Counted from the first letter of the stretch, positions 5,943-14,553 are shown. The stretch: DNA of 15,199 nt from Microcaldota archaeon (GCA_021834865.1 JAKBRD010000019.1:1-15199), one strand, 5' to 3'. Numbers and translations are program-made. Notes: generated from the letters alone by a model not told the origin.

Positions 5943-6812
5943 ATGCCTAGGAAACTAAAATTGCAGAGCGCAATGGAATACTTGATGACATACGGTTGGG
6001 CAATACTTATAATTGCAATAGCCCTGTCCGCTCTTTTCGCTTTGGGCGTTTTCAGCCCTTCATCCTTCGGGCCCAAAGCTTCTCCAGGCTCATGCCAGGT
6101 ATCAAGGCCAGATGGCCCTTATACATTAAGCTTTATATCGCTTTCAGGCCTTTGCAACGGCGAACCGCCCAAATATGTTTCGTACTCCACAGGACAACAA
6201 ATAACTGTAAATCATAAATTCTTCCAGAACGAGAGCTTCACAATCCTTGCATGGGTCTATTGGCCTTCCAGCGTCAATCTTGCCGATCCTGGAACTGGAA
6301 ATAATGATTTAGGCTACGCTTGGAGCGGCCCTGGTGAAACCGATTCAGGCTTTGGGATATTCTCAAGAGCGGATCATTGGTACTTAAACTTTTATGGCGA
6401 CGACCTCGAATGCAGCGACGGACCGGTAACTGGCAAGTGGTACTTGTTCGGTGCAAGCTGGGACAACAAAACAAGGCAGCAAACTATCTGGGTAAATGGA
6501 GTAGCTAACTGCACAAGGACTAGCGACGGCTACGAGATTACTGGCGAACCGCTCTATCTTCTTGACGGAGCTGGAACTTGGGATAGCGGCGCTTATGCTG
6601 ACGGGTATGTCTCAAACATACAGCTGTACAACAAAGCGCTATCAGCAAACCAGGTAATGGCGATATACCAGGCAGGCATAGGCGGAGAACCAATTGATTT
6701 GGCAAACATAGAAGGATGGTGGCCCCTAAATGCAAATCCAAATGACTATAGCGGGAATGGCAACGACGGCTCTGGGACAACAAATTACGTGTCTAGCTAT
6801 CCATCACAATAA
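5943..6812 (+). CDS. Pilin-type secreted protein with LamG/ConA-like lectin domain
   Basis: A 289-residue protein that starts with an archaeal class III signal sequence. The basic MPRKLKL precedes QSAMEYLMTYGWAILII (residues 8-24) and a hydrophobic helix to about residue 37. In such proteins a prepilin peptidase of the EppA type cleaves just before the Q, and the helix then acts as an assembly or anchoring segment. Residues about 90-245 read as a LamG/concanavalin A-like domain: FTILAWVYW, GIFSRADHWYLNF, GKWYLFGASWDN, TIWVNGV and YVSNIQLYNKALSANQV. The end (GWWPLNANPNDYSGNGNDG, 258-276) looks like the opening strand of another LamG unit, so the fold may be circularly closed or cut short. Probable role: surface filament or adhesin binding glycans. 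The Cgi121 gene follows after 24 bases. Confidence 0.85.
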   Translation: MPRKLKLQSAMEYLMTYGWAILIIAIALSALFALGVFSPSSFGPKASPGSCQVSRPDGPYTLSFISLSGLCNGEPPKYVSYSTGQQITVNHKFFQNESFTILAWVYWPSSVNLADPGTGNNDLGYAWSGPGETDSGFGIFSRADHWYLNFYGDDLECSDGPVTGKWYLFGASWDNKTRQQTIWVNGVANCTRTSDGYEITGEPLYLLDGAGTWDSGAYADGYVSNIQLYNKALSANQVMAIYQAGIGGEPIDLANIEGWWPLNANPNDYSGNGNDGSGTTNYVSSYPSQ

Positions 6813-6836
6813 CCTAAAATACTGAGCGCTGAGCAT

Positions 6837-7271
6837 ATGGAAGGCATGGAAAGAATCATAAAAGAAAGCAATTCCCTAATAATAAAAAAGGCACAGGCTT
6901 ACAATCCGCACCTCAAGCCGGTATCTGAAGGAGGCAGCTTCGTAGAATTCGTATGCATAAACAAAAAAATAACGTTGGAAATAATAAAAGCTGCTTATAT
7001 TAATGCAGCATCCTGCTTCGACGAGAAAAGAAATATTGCAAAAAGCATTGGGGTGGAGCTGCTGCTATTTATTGCAGGGACTGACCAGATAGGCGCAGCA
7101 ATAAAAGCCATCAGCCCGAAAGCTGGGGAGGATTTTCTTATAATATCAAACTCAAAAAAACTCTACGAAAAGACATGCCCAAATATTAAAGTGTCAAATT
7201 TCGATCCTAAGCAAATGAGCAAGGAGGCGCTCGAAAAAGAACTGGAAAAAATGGCACTGTCAAGGCTATGA
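6837..7271 (+). CDS. cgi121: KEOPS complex subunit Cgi121
   Basis: A 144-residue protein matching the archaeal Cgi121/TPRKB family, the accessory KEOPS subunit that binds Bud32 and the tRNA 3' CCA end during t6A37 synthesis with Kae1. The recognisable core is NIAKSIGVELLLFIAGTDQI (residues 66-85), preceded by KRNIAKS-type context and an alpha-helical segment, followed by an AIKAISPK turn. The length is normal for archaeal members. The ATG at 6837 gives the full fold. It follows the pilin-like gene by 24 bases with no separate promoter seen, so it may ride on that transcript. Its last six bases overlap the end of the convergent XPF gene. No other KEOPS gene lies in the window. Confidence 0.8.
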   Translation: MEGMERIIKESNSLIIKKAQAYNPHLKPVSEGGSFVEFVCINKKITLEIIKAAYINAASCFDEKRNIAKSIGVELLLFIAGTDQIGAAIKAISPKAGEDFLIISNSKKLYEKTCPNIKVSNFDPKQMSKEALEKELEKMALSRL

Positions 7272-7907
7272 TTCTTCGTATTTTCCGTTAAGTATTTTGA
7301 GTATGCTTTCGGCTTTTTTCTTGCCTATCTTGTCGACTTTTCTGAGCTCCTTTACATCAGCTCTGGATATGGCCTCTATGCTTCCAAAATGCCTTAGCAG
7401 GAGCCTTGCTAGCTTAAGCCCTATCCCGGGAAAGTTTGCTATTACGTTTTCCATGTACTCTGCATCCGAGAATGCCCTCCTGCCGTTTTTCCGCGTCGGC
7501 TCGCGCGTGCCATTCTGTTCCTGCTTTGCCATGGTCAATATTATCGAAGCGGTATCCTGGGGGCTGTTGGATGTTATGACGGGTATTCCACACCTTATGT
7601 ATATGGATACTATCGTGCCGTTTATCACGTTGTGCTTGAGCTTGAACTCAGATAAGTCTCCCTCAAGCACTATTATCGGGAGCTCATAGGCTTTTTTCAT
7701 CCTCTCTATCTGGTCAAACAGCCTGCCGTCTATTATCGACTTTTCAAAATCGGGAACGGTCTTGCGTTCTATGCAAAGCCTGTCCGATATAAGATAATCT
7801 CCTATGTCTAGAGTGTCAATGCTTGATTCGATTCCAAGCTCGCAAAGAGAATCAAGAAGCTCTACGTTTCTTTCGCGCTGGTCAACTATAACTTTTACCT
7901 GATTCAT
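7266..7907 (-). CDS. xpf: Short archaeal XPF-type structure-specific endonuclease
   Basis: A 213-residue ERCC4-family nuclease that cuts branched DNA next to single-strand/duplex junctions in repair. The nuclease domain has VDQRER (residues 8-13) and the signature GDYLISDRLCIERKTVPD (36-53), with catalytic D37, E47, R48, K49 and D53. After a basic linker (about 134-148) come two helix-hairpin-helix motifs, FPGIGLKLARLL (159-170) and VDKIGKKKAESIL (191-203), which dimerise and bind DNA. There is no helicase domain, so it is the short form rather than Hef. The C-terminus (NGKYEES) shows no clear PCNA-binding box, which the short crenarchaeal form usually carries. It starts four bases after the membrane protein gene upstream on the same strand, so the two are probably co-transcribed. 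Confidence 0.93.
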   Translation of the reverse strand: MNQVKVIVDQRERNVELLDSLCELGIESSIDTLDIGDYLISDRLCIERKTVPDFEKSIIDGRLFDQIERMKKAYELPIIVLEGDLSEFKLKHNVINGTIVSIYIRCGIPVITSNSPQDTASIILTMAKQEQNGTREPTRKNGRRAFSDAEYMENVIANFPGIGLKLARLLLRHFGSIEAISRADVKELRKVDKIGKKKAESILKILNGKYEES

Positions 7908-7911
7908 AATC

Positions 7912-10314
7912 TCATGCTTTCGAGAATGTTATCCCGCTTATCAGGACTGTCGACGTGTTTGCTGTTTCTGATGGTATGAACAGCACCGGGTTTGAATTTC
8001 CTGCGCTCATATTCATGTAAAAGCTGTAGTGCTTAAGGCTCTTGTTTATCGTAAAGTTTGCTACAAGCTTGTAACCAGAGTCCGTAACCTCATCAACCTT
8101 CAAAGACGAGCCGTTCACTTCTCCTATCGCATAAAAGCTTACTGAGGTGTTGTCTATGCTGCTGTGCTTGGTTGAATTTGTTATGTTATATATCGGGGCA
8201 TAAACCGTTATAGGGCCCGGATACGTAGGCAGAAACATGTTATAATCGCTTCCGTTGTATGCTATCCTGTATTCGCTCCAGTCCGGTAAATACGGATACG
8301 ATACGTAGCTCCTGTTGACTATGGATTCCTCTGTTGCCCTAGTTGCAAATGCAACAGTATTATTTCCATTATATACCGGCTTTCCAAAGAGGGATGCAAG
8401 ATAATCTTCCATCCCAAGCAGGTTTCCTGCTCCAAATTCGCTTTTGTCCAAGGTAATCGCTGAAACCTGGTAGCTGTACATGGAATAAAGTGTTTCGTTG
8501 GTATAATTTTCACTGACTGGAGAAGTATAATTGAAACCGTTTCCATCCAGAAGGTTTTCTACCTGCACGGTTATGGGCATGTTGTATACCGATAAGTACT
8601 GTGTAGTGTTTTCCCTTCCAAAGTAGCCGCCTATAAATGGTTTTTTGGAAAGTGCAGCATAATAGTTTGCGAGCCCCTCATCAAGCAAAGGCTGTGTAGT
8701 GTTCGAATATTCCAATATGGGAAGCGAAAGCACGCTGAAACTCGAATTGACGCTCCCAAGGCTCTTGTAAAATGCGCTTTGAGGAACGGGGGTCGACAGT
8801 ATTGAAGCGCTTGCGGATGTGTGTGGAATTCCGCTGCTGCCTATTATGAAAACTATCGCAGCAATTGCTACCAGTGCATATGCATTCTGCTTATTGTTTT
8901 TCAATATTTTTATCCTGTCTTTCGAAACGATTTCCGAAAAGCCTATTGCGGCGAGCACATCCAAGCCTATGGTCCCTACAATAAAGAACCTTCCAGGCTC
9001 CCTTACTACGTTTAATCCGTGTATCGCGTGGTAAATAAGGTATATCGTCGGTATGCTTGTTATTCTGCTGCCTATCTGAACGTATGGGCCTAACGAAAGC
9101 CACGCGAAGAAAATTGCTATTGAAGCCCAAAGAAGATACCTTTTCCTATGTGCTTTTATATCAAAATACGCACCTGCAAGCGCAAGCAGCAATGGGATGT
9201 ACCCGATGTAGCCTATTCTTTCTATAGGGTCGTATCCAAATGTCGAGCTGAAATACGAAGAGCTTGCCCCTGGGTTGAATACTCCGTTGTAATAGCTAGG
9301 GACGAAGAAAGAGAGCACGTTGTTGCTCCACTGTTCGTTGTCTGTGACATTGTTCAGGTATTGAGCCGCGCTTATGCCTCCTTTCTGAGTCAGCGTGTGT
9401 ATTAGCGGTAGGAATCCCCACGAGCCTAGCACAAACGCTATTATTACTCCAAGGACTATGGTCATCCAAAGTGCCTTGCTGAGTATGAGCTTCCTGCTCT
9501 GCTTGTAATAAAGCTCGTATATAAGGTAAATAACTATTACAAGAACCGCAAGCATTATCGACATTATGGCCTTTTCATAGCCGCCCAAGAATGTTATGAA
9601 AACGAAAGATACGCCGATTCCAAGCGCATTTGTTACTATTCCATACTTGTTCTTGCTGCCATATATTGCGCGCAGCAGGAAATAAAGCAATACGGGAATG
9701 AAGCCTATGTCAATCCAGTTCATATGCCCGTATGCCTGCGCGACGTGCGATGCGCTGAATGCGTAGAAAAGCCCTGCCAGGAATGCCGCATATCCATTCT
9801 TCGTTATGTACTCTGCAAGCACAAACATGCCGAAGGCGCTTATTAGCATGCCTATAAGCAATGTAACGTTATACGCTATTACCAATCCAAAAGCCTGGAA
9901 TGGGAGCGATATTATTCCAGTAAGCGGAGCTATCGTCTGATAAATCAGATTTGCCCCGACTGGCCAGAATATGCTGTAAGTGTAATAAAGGTTAGTATGG
10001 GTTGAGAGAGCATATCCTGTCCACCAGATCTCCCATACGTTAAGGAAAGAATCCCCTCCGGTGCCCGGGACAACTGTGCTTATGTGTGAAAAGACTGGAT
10101 TGAAAACCAGAAGTGTTATTAAGAGATAAAGTATGAAAACGGTGAGCGTCTTCTTGTTGAATGCCTTCTTTGCAATATTACTAGCTATCTCATTGCCTTT
10201 AGCTTTTGCATTTCCCTTTGCGTCGTGCCCTGCGTGCGCTATCTCGGTATCGGCAACCATCTGATCTTCCCGCTTAGCGGTGCTTTCTTCTTCCGCCTTT
10301 ATGCTTTCGGCCAT
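7912..10314 (-). CDS. Large GT-C-like membrane glycosyltransferase with sequon-rich ectodomain
   Basis: An 800-residue polytopic membrane protein. Residues 1-53 are a charged, probably cytoplasmic tail. Hydrophobic helices then run from about 56 to 493, and residues 494-800 form an extracytoplasmic domain with about 18 N-x-S/T sequons. After the first helix comes PGTGGDSFLNVWEIWW (83-98); the Asp at 88 sits where GT-C enzymes keep a catalytic or metal-binding acid. FWPVGANLIYQT (116-127), GHMNW (196-200) and VREPGRF (437-443) are typical of a large family of GT39/YfhO-like proteins. I infer a lipid-linked sugar transferase acting on the outer face of the membrane; the substrate cannot be read. 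The neighbouring divergent GT2 and flippase genes support envelope glycosylation. ATG 10314 is chosen because a TATA element lies about 24 bases upstream. Confidence 0.75.
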   Translation of the reverse strand: MAESIKAEEESTAKREDQMVADTEIAHAGHDAKGNAKAKGNEIASNIAKKAFNKKTLTVFILYLLITLLVFNPVFSHISTVVPGTGGDSFLNVWEIWWTGYALSTHTNLYYTYSIFWPVGANLIYQTIAPLTGIISLPFQAFGLVIAYNVTLLIGMLISAFGMFVLAEYITKNGYAAFLAGLFYAFSASHVAQAYGHMNWIDIGFIPVLLYFLLRAIYGSKNKYGIVTNALGIGVSFVFITFLGGYEKAIMSIMLAVLVIVIYLIYELYYKQSRKLILSKALWMTIVLGVIIAFVLGSWGFLPLIHTLTQKGGISAAQYLNNVTDNEQWSNNVLSFFVPSYYNGVFNPGASSSYFSSTFGYDPIERIGYIGYIPLLLALAGAYFDIKAHRKRYLLWASIAIFFAWLSLGPYVQIGSRITSIPTIYLIYHAIHGLNVVREPGRFFIVGTIGLDVLAAIGFSEIVSKDRIKILKNNKQNAYALVAIAAIVFIIGSSGIPHTSASASILSTPVPQSAFYKSLGSVNSSFSVLSLPILEYSNTTQPLLDEGLANYYAALSKKPFIGGYFGRENTTQYLSVYNMPITVQVENLLDGNGFNYTSPVSENYTNETLYSMYSYQVSAITLDKSEFGAGNLLGMEDYLASLFGKPVYNGNNTVAFATRATEESIVNRSYVSYPYLPDWSEYRIAYNGSDYNMFLPTYPGPITVYAPIYNITNSTKHSSIDNTSVSFYAIGEVNGSSLKVDEVTDSGYKLVANFTINKSLKHYSFYMNMSAGNSNPVLFIPSETANTSTVLISGITFSKA

Positions 10315-10329
10315 TGATACACAGTTTGC

Positions 10330-10349
10330 GCATATTTTAAAAGCTTAAA
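10330..10349. promoter_or_regulatory. Shared divergent TATA region
   Basis: The near-palindromic TATTTTAAAAGCTTAAAT can serve as a TATA box on both strands. On the minus strand it lies about 24 bases before ATG 10314, predicting a leaderless message. On the plus strand a start near 10365 would leave a leader of about 45 bases before ATG 10409. Confidence 0.5.
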
Positions 10350-10408
10350 TCTTCAATATTAGCTTGCCTACACTGTATTTGTTTTCGATAAGAACATTGG
10401 TTTTGAAG

Positions 10409-11107
10409 ATGTATGATTATTCCAAGCTAACAATAATAATACCTACCCTTAATGAGGCTAAAAATATAAAGATACTAATAGGGAAGCTTTTACAAATGTA
10501 TAAGGGGGTACACATAATAGTGGCGGACGACGGCTCGAAGGATGCCACCAAGGCTGAAGCCCTTTCATTTTCCGGTGCAAACGACGTCTTCTTCCTTGAT
10601 AGGTCCAAAGAGAAGGTGCACGGTTTGACTGCAAGCGTTCTTGACGCTGTAGAGATGGTAAAAACCAGGGATGTGATAGTAATGGATGCAGACCTGCAGC
10701 ATCCTCCGGAAAAAGTGGCAAAACTTGCAGAGGCCCTTGAAAGCTGCAATCTCGCCATAGGCGTAAGGCAGGAGGTTAAGGACTGGGGCATATACAGGAA
10801 AATAGTCTCGAAGTCTGTATCCACATTTTGCAACACCGTTTTCGCTATAAGAGGCAAGAAAACCTCGAGCGACATAATGTCCGGGTTTTTCGCAATAAAG
10901 AGTGACCTCTTCAAGTCTATAATATCAAAGCACAAGGATTCATACATAGGGACCGGTTACAAGGTGCTCTTGGAAACGCTAAAGTTCATAAACTCCAACG
11001 AGAAGGTTGTCGAGGTTCCATACACTGGCTTTCATGAGAGAGTATACGGCAAGTCCAAGGCAGGAGTCAAGCAGCTAAAGGATATAATAAAGGCAACCCT
11101 AAGGTAA
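10409..11107 (+). CDS. DPM1-like family 2 glycosyltransferase
   Basis: A 232-residue GT2 enzyme of the dolichyl-phosphate mannose/glucose synthase type, expected to transfer a sugar from a nucleotide donor to a polyprenyl phosphate at the inner membrane face. Motifs: IIIPTLNEAKNI (residues 9-20), ADDGSKD (39-45), the metal-binding DAD (93-95) in VMDADLQHP, MSGFFAI (157-163) and the family-typical GFHERVYGKSK (207-217). There is no C-terminal membrane segment, so it is the soluble, single-domain form. ATG 10409 is chosen over a TTG at 10364, because the GT2 fold begins directly after it and the 15 extra residues are atypical. The flippase gene follows after five bases, so they form an operon. 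Confidence 0.88.
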   Translation: MYDYSKLTIIIPTLNEAKNIKILIGKLLQMYKGVHIIVADDGSKDATKAEALSFSGANDVFFLDRSKEKVHGLTASVLDAVEMVKTRDVIVMDADLQHPPEKVAKLAEALESCNLAIGVRQEVKDWGIYRKIVSKSVSTFCNTVFAIRGKKTSSDIMSGFFAIKSDLFKSIISKHKDSYIGTGYKVLLETLKFINSNEKVVEVPYTGFHERVYGKSKAGVKQLKDIIKATLR

Positions 11108-11112
11108 GTTCA

Positions 11113-12699
11113 ATGGAACTTAGCAAGCCGGACAATGAAGAAAGCGCCCTGGATTTGGGGGTTAGGACTGCCAACGTTACGAGCTTCGTACTCCTAAGCA
11201 AGATAGTCGCATTCCTTTTCGTCGGCATAGCCTTCATACTCATAACAAGGATCCTCGGGCCTTCAGGTTACGGAATATACGTACTGGCAACTGGAGTGGC
11301 CGGGGTCTTCAGCTCCATTGGAAACTTCGGCGTAGCAACTGCCCTAAACAGGTTTATAGCGAAGTACAGGGGCAACAGCAGGCAGCAGGCAAAAGTCTTA
11401 TCAGAAGGTTTCCTGCTTATTGCCATAATCGGCATAATAACTACTGCAGTAGCATTTGGTCTCAGCGGCGTAGTAGCCGGTTTCTATCACAACAGCAGCA
11501 CGAGCACATACACGAACATATTCAGGCTTATATCGATATCTATAGTATTTTCCATGCTCTTCGGGGCTGCGTATTCGTCCTTAGTGGGGCTTGGAAAGGG
11601 CATGCATGCAGCAGCCAGCATAACTGCGGAATCCATACTCCAATCCGTAGTCGGAGTTTCGCTCGCAATACTTGGTTTCGGCCCCGTCGCTCCGGTAATG
11701 GGAATAATAACAGGATACCTTGCAGGGTTCCTGGTAGGAATATTTTTGATATTTAGGAATGGGCTGAAGTTCACAATGCCTAAGCTTTCAGGGTTAAAGA
11801 AGCTGTTCTCTTTCTCGCTGCCCATAGCTGGATCAAATATACTTGGTGCAGCGGTCAACAACGTTGCGCTTCTGCTTCTCGGAATTTTTGCAACCACGTT
11901 CGTGTTAGGAAACTTCGGAATTGCATCAAGGGCTAACTATCTTTTCGACATTGTCCTTGGATCGATCGGCATATCGCTGCTTCCTACATTCACGGCAAGC
12001 ATGCGCAGCAAGAAGACAAAATCCAGGACAGGTGAATTCTATTCGTATTCCGTGTATATGGCTTTCCTGCTTGTGGCTCCGATGATATTCTTTGTGGCTA
12101 TCTTCGCCAAGCAGTTCTCGTACACTGCATTCAGCTCGGTTTATTCGCTTTCGCCTCTCTACATATCGGTTACGAGCATAGGCCTGCTAATAGGGATAGC
12201 GGGAAGCTACGCGAGCACACTTCTTGTGAGCGCTGGCAAGGTAAAGAAAGTCCTGTATTACAACGGCATCATAGCCATAGTAGAATTCATACTAATGCTT
12301 CTGCTGGTGCCGATATTCAAGGGAATAGGCCTAGTGGTGCTGCTTTTCATAGTAAACCCGCTGCTAATAGACGTGCTCTTCATACGCAAGTCAATACAGG
12401 TGTTCAAGGCAAAGATAAACTGGAAGAGGATACTTCGCGTTGTTATTGCCAATCTCATAGTGGGATTCTTAATGTATGGTGTGCTTTACTACGTAAACGT
12501 TTCATACGCAATAATACTCCTGCTGGCTGCGATAGGCTTCATAGTACTGTATCCGCCGCTCCTGGGTATTGTAGGGGGAGTAACAACATCAGACATAAAC
12601 CTCATAAGGAAGGTATCATTGAACATACCATTGATAGGAAGGATAATAAGCAAGCTATTGGATTATGTGCAGGTATTCGCCAGGCTTTCTGGCAACTAA
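11113..12699 (+). CDS. Wzx-type polysaccharide/lipid-linked oligosaccharide flippase
   Basis: A 528-residue protein with about 12-14 hydrophobic helices, of the polysaccharide-biosynthesis (MATE-like/MurJ-Wzx) superfamily. It opens with a polar 20-residue tail, then the first helix pair containing the family hallmark RILGPSGYGIYVLA (about residues 46-59) and NFGVATALNRFIAKY (about 72-86). Halfway, FSFSLPIAGSNILG marks the start of the second repeat. The expected job is moving undecaprenyl- or dolichyl-linked glycans across the membrane, which fits the GT2 gene just upstream and the GT-C-like gene beyond the divergent promoter. The final four bases overlap the end of the convergent pyrG gene. 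The specific substrate is unknown. Confidence 0.88.
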   Translation: MELSKPDNEESALDLGVRTANVTSFVLLSKIVAFLFVGIAFILITRILGPSGYGIYVLATGVAGVFSSIGNFGVATALNRFIAKYRGNSRQQAKVLSEGFLLIAIIGIITTAVAFGLSGVVAGFYHNSSTSTYTNIFRLISISIVFSMLFGAAYSSLVGLGKGMHAAASITAESILQSVVGVSLAILGFGPVAPVMGIITGYLAGFLVGIFLIFRNGLKFTMPKLSGLKKLFSFSLPIAGSNILGAAVNNVALLLLGIFATTFVLGNFGIASRANYLFDIVLGSIGISLLPTFTASMRSKKTKSRTGEFYSYSVYMAFLLVAPMIFFVAIFAKQFSYTAFSSVYSLSPLYISVTSIGLLIGIAGSYASTLLVSAGKVKKVLYYNGIIAIVEFILMLLLVPIFKGIGLVVLLFIVNPLLIDVLFIRKSIQVFKAKINWKRILRVVIANLIVGFLMYGVLYYVNVSYAIILLLAAIGFIVLYPPLLGIVGGVTTSDINLIRKVSLNIPLIGRIISKLLDYVQVFARLSGN

Positions 12700-14324
12700 G
12701 ATGAAACTTTTCTGTTGTGCTCTACCGCGGCTTTCATGAAAGCCCTGAAGAGGGGTGCCGGATCCTCGGGCCTCGATTTCAGCTCCGGATGAGCCTGCGT
12801 CCCTATGCCCAGGCGTGATTTCCATTCTATGATTTCAACTATGCGCTTGTCTGGCGACGTTCCGCTTATGACAAGGCCGTTGCGCGAAAGGAGCTGCTTG
12901 TACTTGTTGTTGAATTCGTACCTGTGCCTGTGCCTTTCGCTTGCCTTCTGAGACCCGTAAGCGTCATAAGCCAGCGTACCTTTGCTTATCTGGACCGGCC
13001 ATGCACCCAGCCTCATTGTGCCTCCCTTGAGCTTCACGCTCTTCTGGTCTTCCATCAATCCTATTATCTCGTGCTTTGTCTTTGGGTCGAATTCCGAAGA
13101 ATCTGCATTTTTAAGCTTGCACACGTTGCGCGCATATTCTATCGCCATGAGCTGCATCCCAAGGCAGAGGCCAAGGTAAGCTCTATCGTTTTCTCTTGCA
13201 AACTCTATGGCGTTTATCATTCCTTCTATCCCCCTTTTGCCAAAGCCTCCTGGTACTATTATGCCGTCGTAAGAATCCAGGATATTTTTTATCTCGCTGC
13301 CGCTTTTGCCCTCAAGCGTTTCGGATTCTATCCATTCCAAATCAACCTTTGCGTCATTGGCATAGGCAGCATGCGTGACAGCCTCCTTGACGCTTGCGTA
13401 TGAATCCCTGAGCTTAACGTACTTTCCAACTACGGCAACCCTGGCCCTATTTCTTACTCCGTCGTTAAGGAAATCCACGAAGTTCTTCCAAGCCTTCAGC
13501 TCCTTTTTGTCCATCTTCCTGTTTTCGAACCCGAGCTCTTCAAGCAGCATTTTGTCGAAATTCTGCCTCATGAGCTTTATCGGAAGCTCGTATATATTCT
13601 TTATCTCGCTGTCGTCTATTACTCTCTGCGGCTTTATGCTTGCGAAAAGGGCTATCTTATCTCTTGTGGATTCTTCTAAGGGCCTTTGCGACCTGCATAT
13701 TATGAATTTTGGCTGTATGCCCATCTGCATGAGCGACCTCAGCGCTATCTGCGTTGGCTTGGTTTTCTGCTCGCCCACTCCTTCAAGCTCCGGCACGTAT
13801 GTTAGATTTATGAATATGACATCCTCCTCGGATGAGAGCTGTCTCATTGCCTCTATAAAATAGCTATTTTCTATGTCTCCTACCGTGCCCCCAACCTCTA
13901 TGACAAGGACCTCCAGCTTTTTTCGCTCGGCTACATCCTTTATTCTGCTCTTCAAATAATCCGTTATGTGCGGTATTATCTGGACATCCCTGCCCAAATA
14001 TTCGCCCCTTCTTTCCCTGCTTATGACTTCGGAAAAAAGCTTTCCTCCGGTTATGGACAGCTCGGAGCTGACGCTTTCGTTGAGGAATCTTTCATAATTT
14101 CCGAAATCCATGTCAACTTCTCCCTTGTCATCTAGCACAAAGACTTCCCCGTGCCTGAAGGGATTCATGGTTCCGCAGTCATAATTCAAATATCCGTCGA
14201 ATTTTATAGGAAGAGACTTGACACCGTAGAGCTTCAAGAGTTTCAAAATCGATGAGGTGACTATTCCTTTTCCAAGCCCGCTCATCAACGAACCTGTCAC
14301 AACGACGTATTTGTGTTTCATCAT
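12696..14324 (-). CDS. pyrG: CTP synthase
   Basis: A 542-residue protein of standard length that makes CTP from UTP, ATP and glutamine. The N-terminal synthase domain has the P-loop SGLGKG (residues 15-20), CGTMNPFRHGEVFV (50-63), FGNYERF (74-80) and IEVGGTVGDIE (142-152). The C-terminal class I glutaminase domain has the oxyanion PGGFGKRG (358-365), nucleophile C387 in LGLCLGM, and H512/E514 in QAHPELKSRP. Some usually conserved synthase residues differ: TGSLMSG where TGGVxSG is common, KFDGYLN where a DPY is usual, and DCG where DPG is usual. The double ATG at 14324/14321 leaves the start uncertain by one residue. A minus-strand TATA-like element at 14358-14367 predicts a very short leader. 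It ends in a four-base overlap with the flippase gene. Confidence 0.97.
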   Translation of the reverse strand: MMKHKYVVVTGSLMSGLGKGIVTSSILKLLKLYGVKSLPIKFDGYLNYDCGTMNPFRHGEVFVLDDKGEVDMDFGNYERFLNESVSSELSITGGKLFSEVISRERRGEYLGRDVQIIPHITDYLKSRIKDVAERKKLEVLVIEVGGTVGDIENSYFIEAMRQLSSEEDVIFINLTYVPELEGVGEQKTKPTQIALRSLMQMGIQPKFIICRSQRPLEESTRDKIALFASIKPQRVIDDSEIKNIYELPIKLMRQNFDKMLLEELGFENRKMDKKELKAWKNFVDFLNDGVRNRARVAVVGKYVKLRDSYASVKEAVTHAAYANDAKVDLEWIESETLEGKSGSEIKNILDSYDGIIVPGGFGKRGIEGMINAIEFARENDRAYLGLCLGMQLMAIEYARNVCKLKNADSSEFDPKTKHEIIGLMEDQKSVKLKGGTMRLGAWPVQISKGTLAYDAYGSQKASERHRHRYEFNNKYKQLLSRNGLVISGTSPDKRIVEIIEWKSRLGIGTQAHPELKSRPEDPAPLFRAFMKAAVEHNRKVSS

Positions 14325-14356
14325 TACACTAAACGAATATGTGTTTCTACAGGCAT

Positions 14357-14368
14357 CTTTATATTTGT
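14357..14368 (-). promoter_or_regulatory. TATA region of pyrG
   Basis: Read on the minus strand, CAAATATAAAGA lies about 35 bases before the pyrG ATG, placing the transcript start roughly 10 bases upstream of it. Confidence 0.45.
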
Positions 14369-14508
14369 TTTGTGGCTCTTTCTATCTGCATTCCGATTTT
14401 TCCCATGCTGCAACACCAACCAGAACAGATGGAATAAAACCGTATAAAATAAGAAATTGTTCTGATATTTTAAATGAAAAACAATACTTCTCTATCACCA
14501 ACAGAAAC

Positions 14509-14518
14509 GCTTTAAAGT
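14509..14518 (+). promoter_or_regulatory. TATA region of thpR
   Basis: GCTTTAAAGT lies about 40 bases before ATG 14554, and transcription would begin near 14540. An alternative AT-rich element, TATTTTAAAT, is at 14466-14475. The rest of the 229-base divergent spacer has no frame that I would call a gene. Confidence 0.4.
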
Positions 14519-14553
14519 TCCGTATACCTATCGGATTGTGCTTTGGTGCTGGC

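Noticed and set aside
10364..10408. TTG start adding 15 residues to the GT2 enzyme
   Set aside because: The added residues are unlike the family, and ATG 10409 begins right at the fold.
14257..14553. Upstream extension of the thpR frame by 99 codons
   Set aside because: It overlaps the start of pyrG and its promoter and is not coding-like, and the family begins at MRAFIAL.
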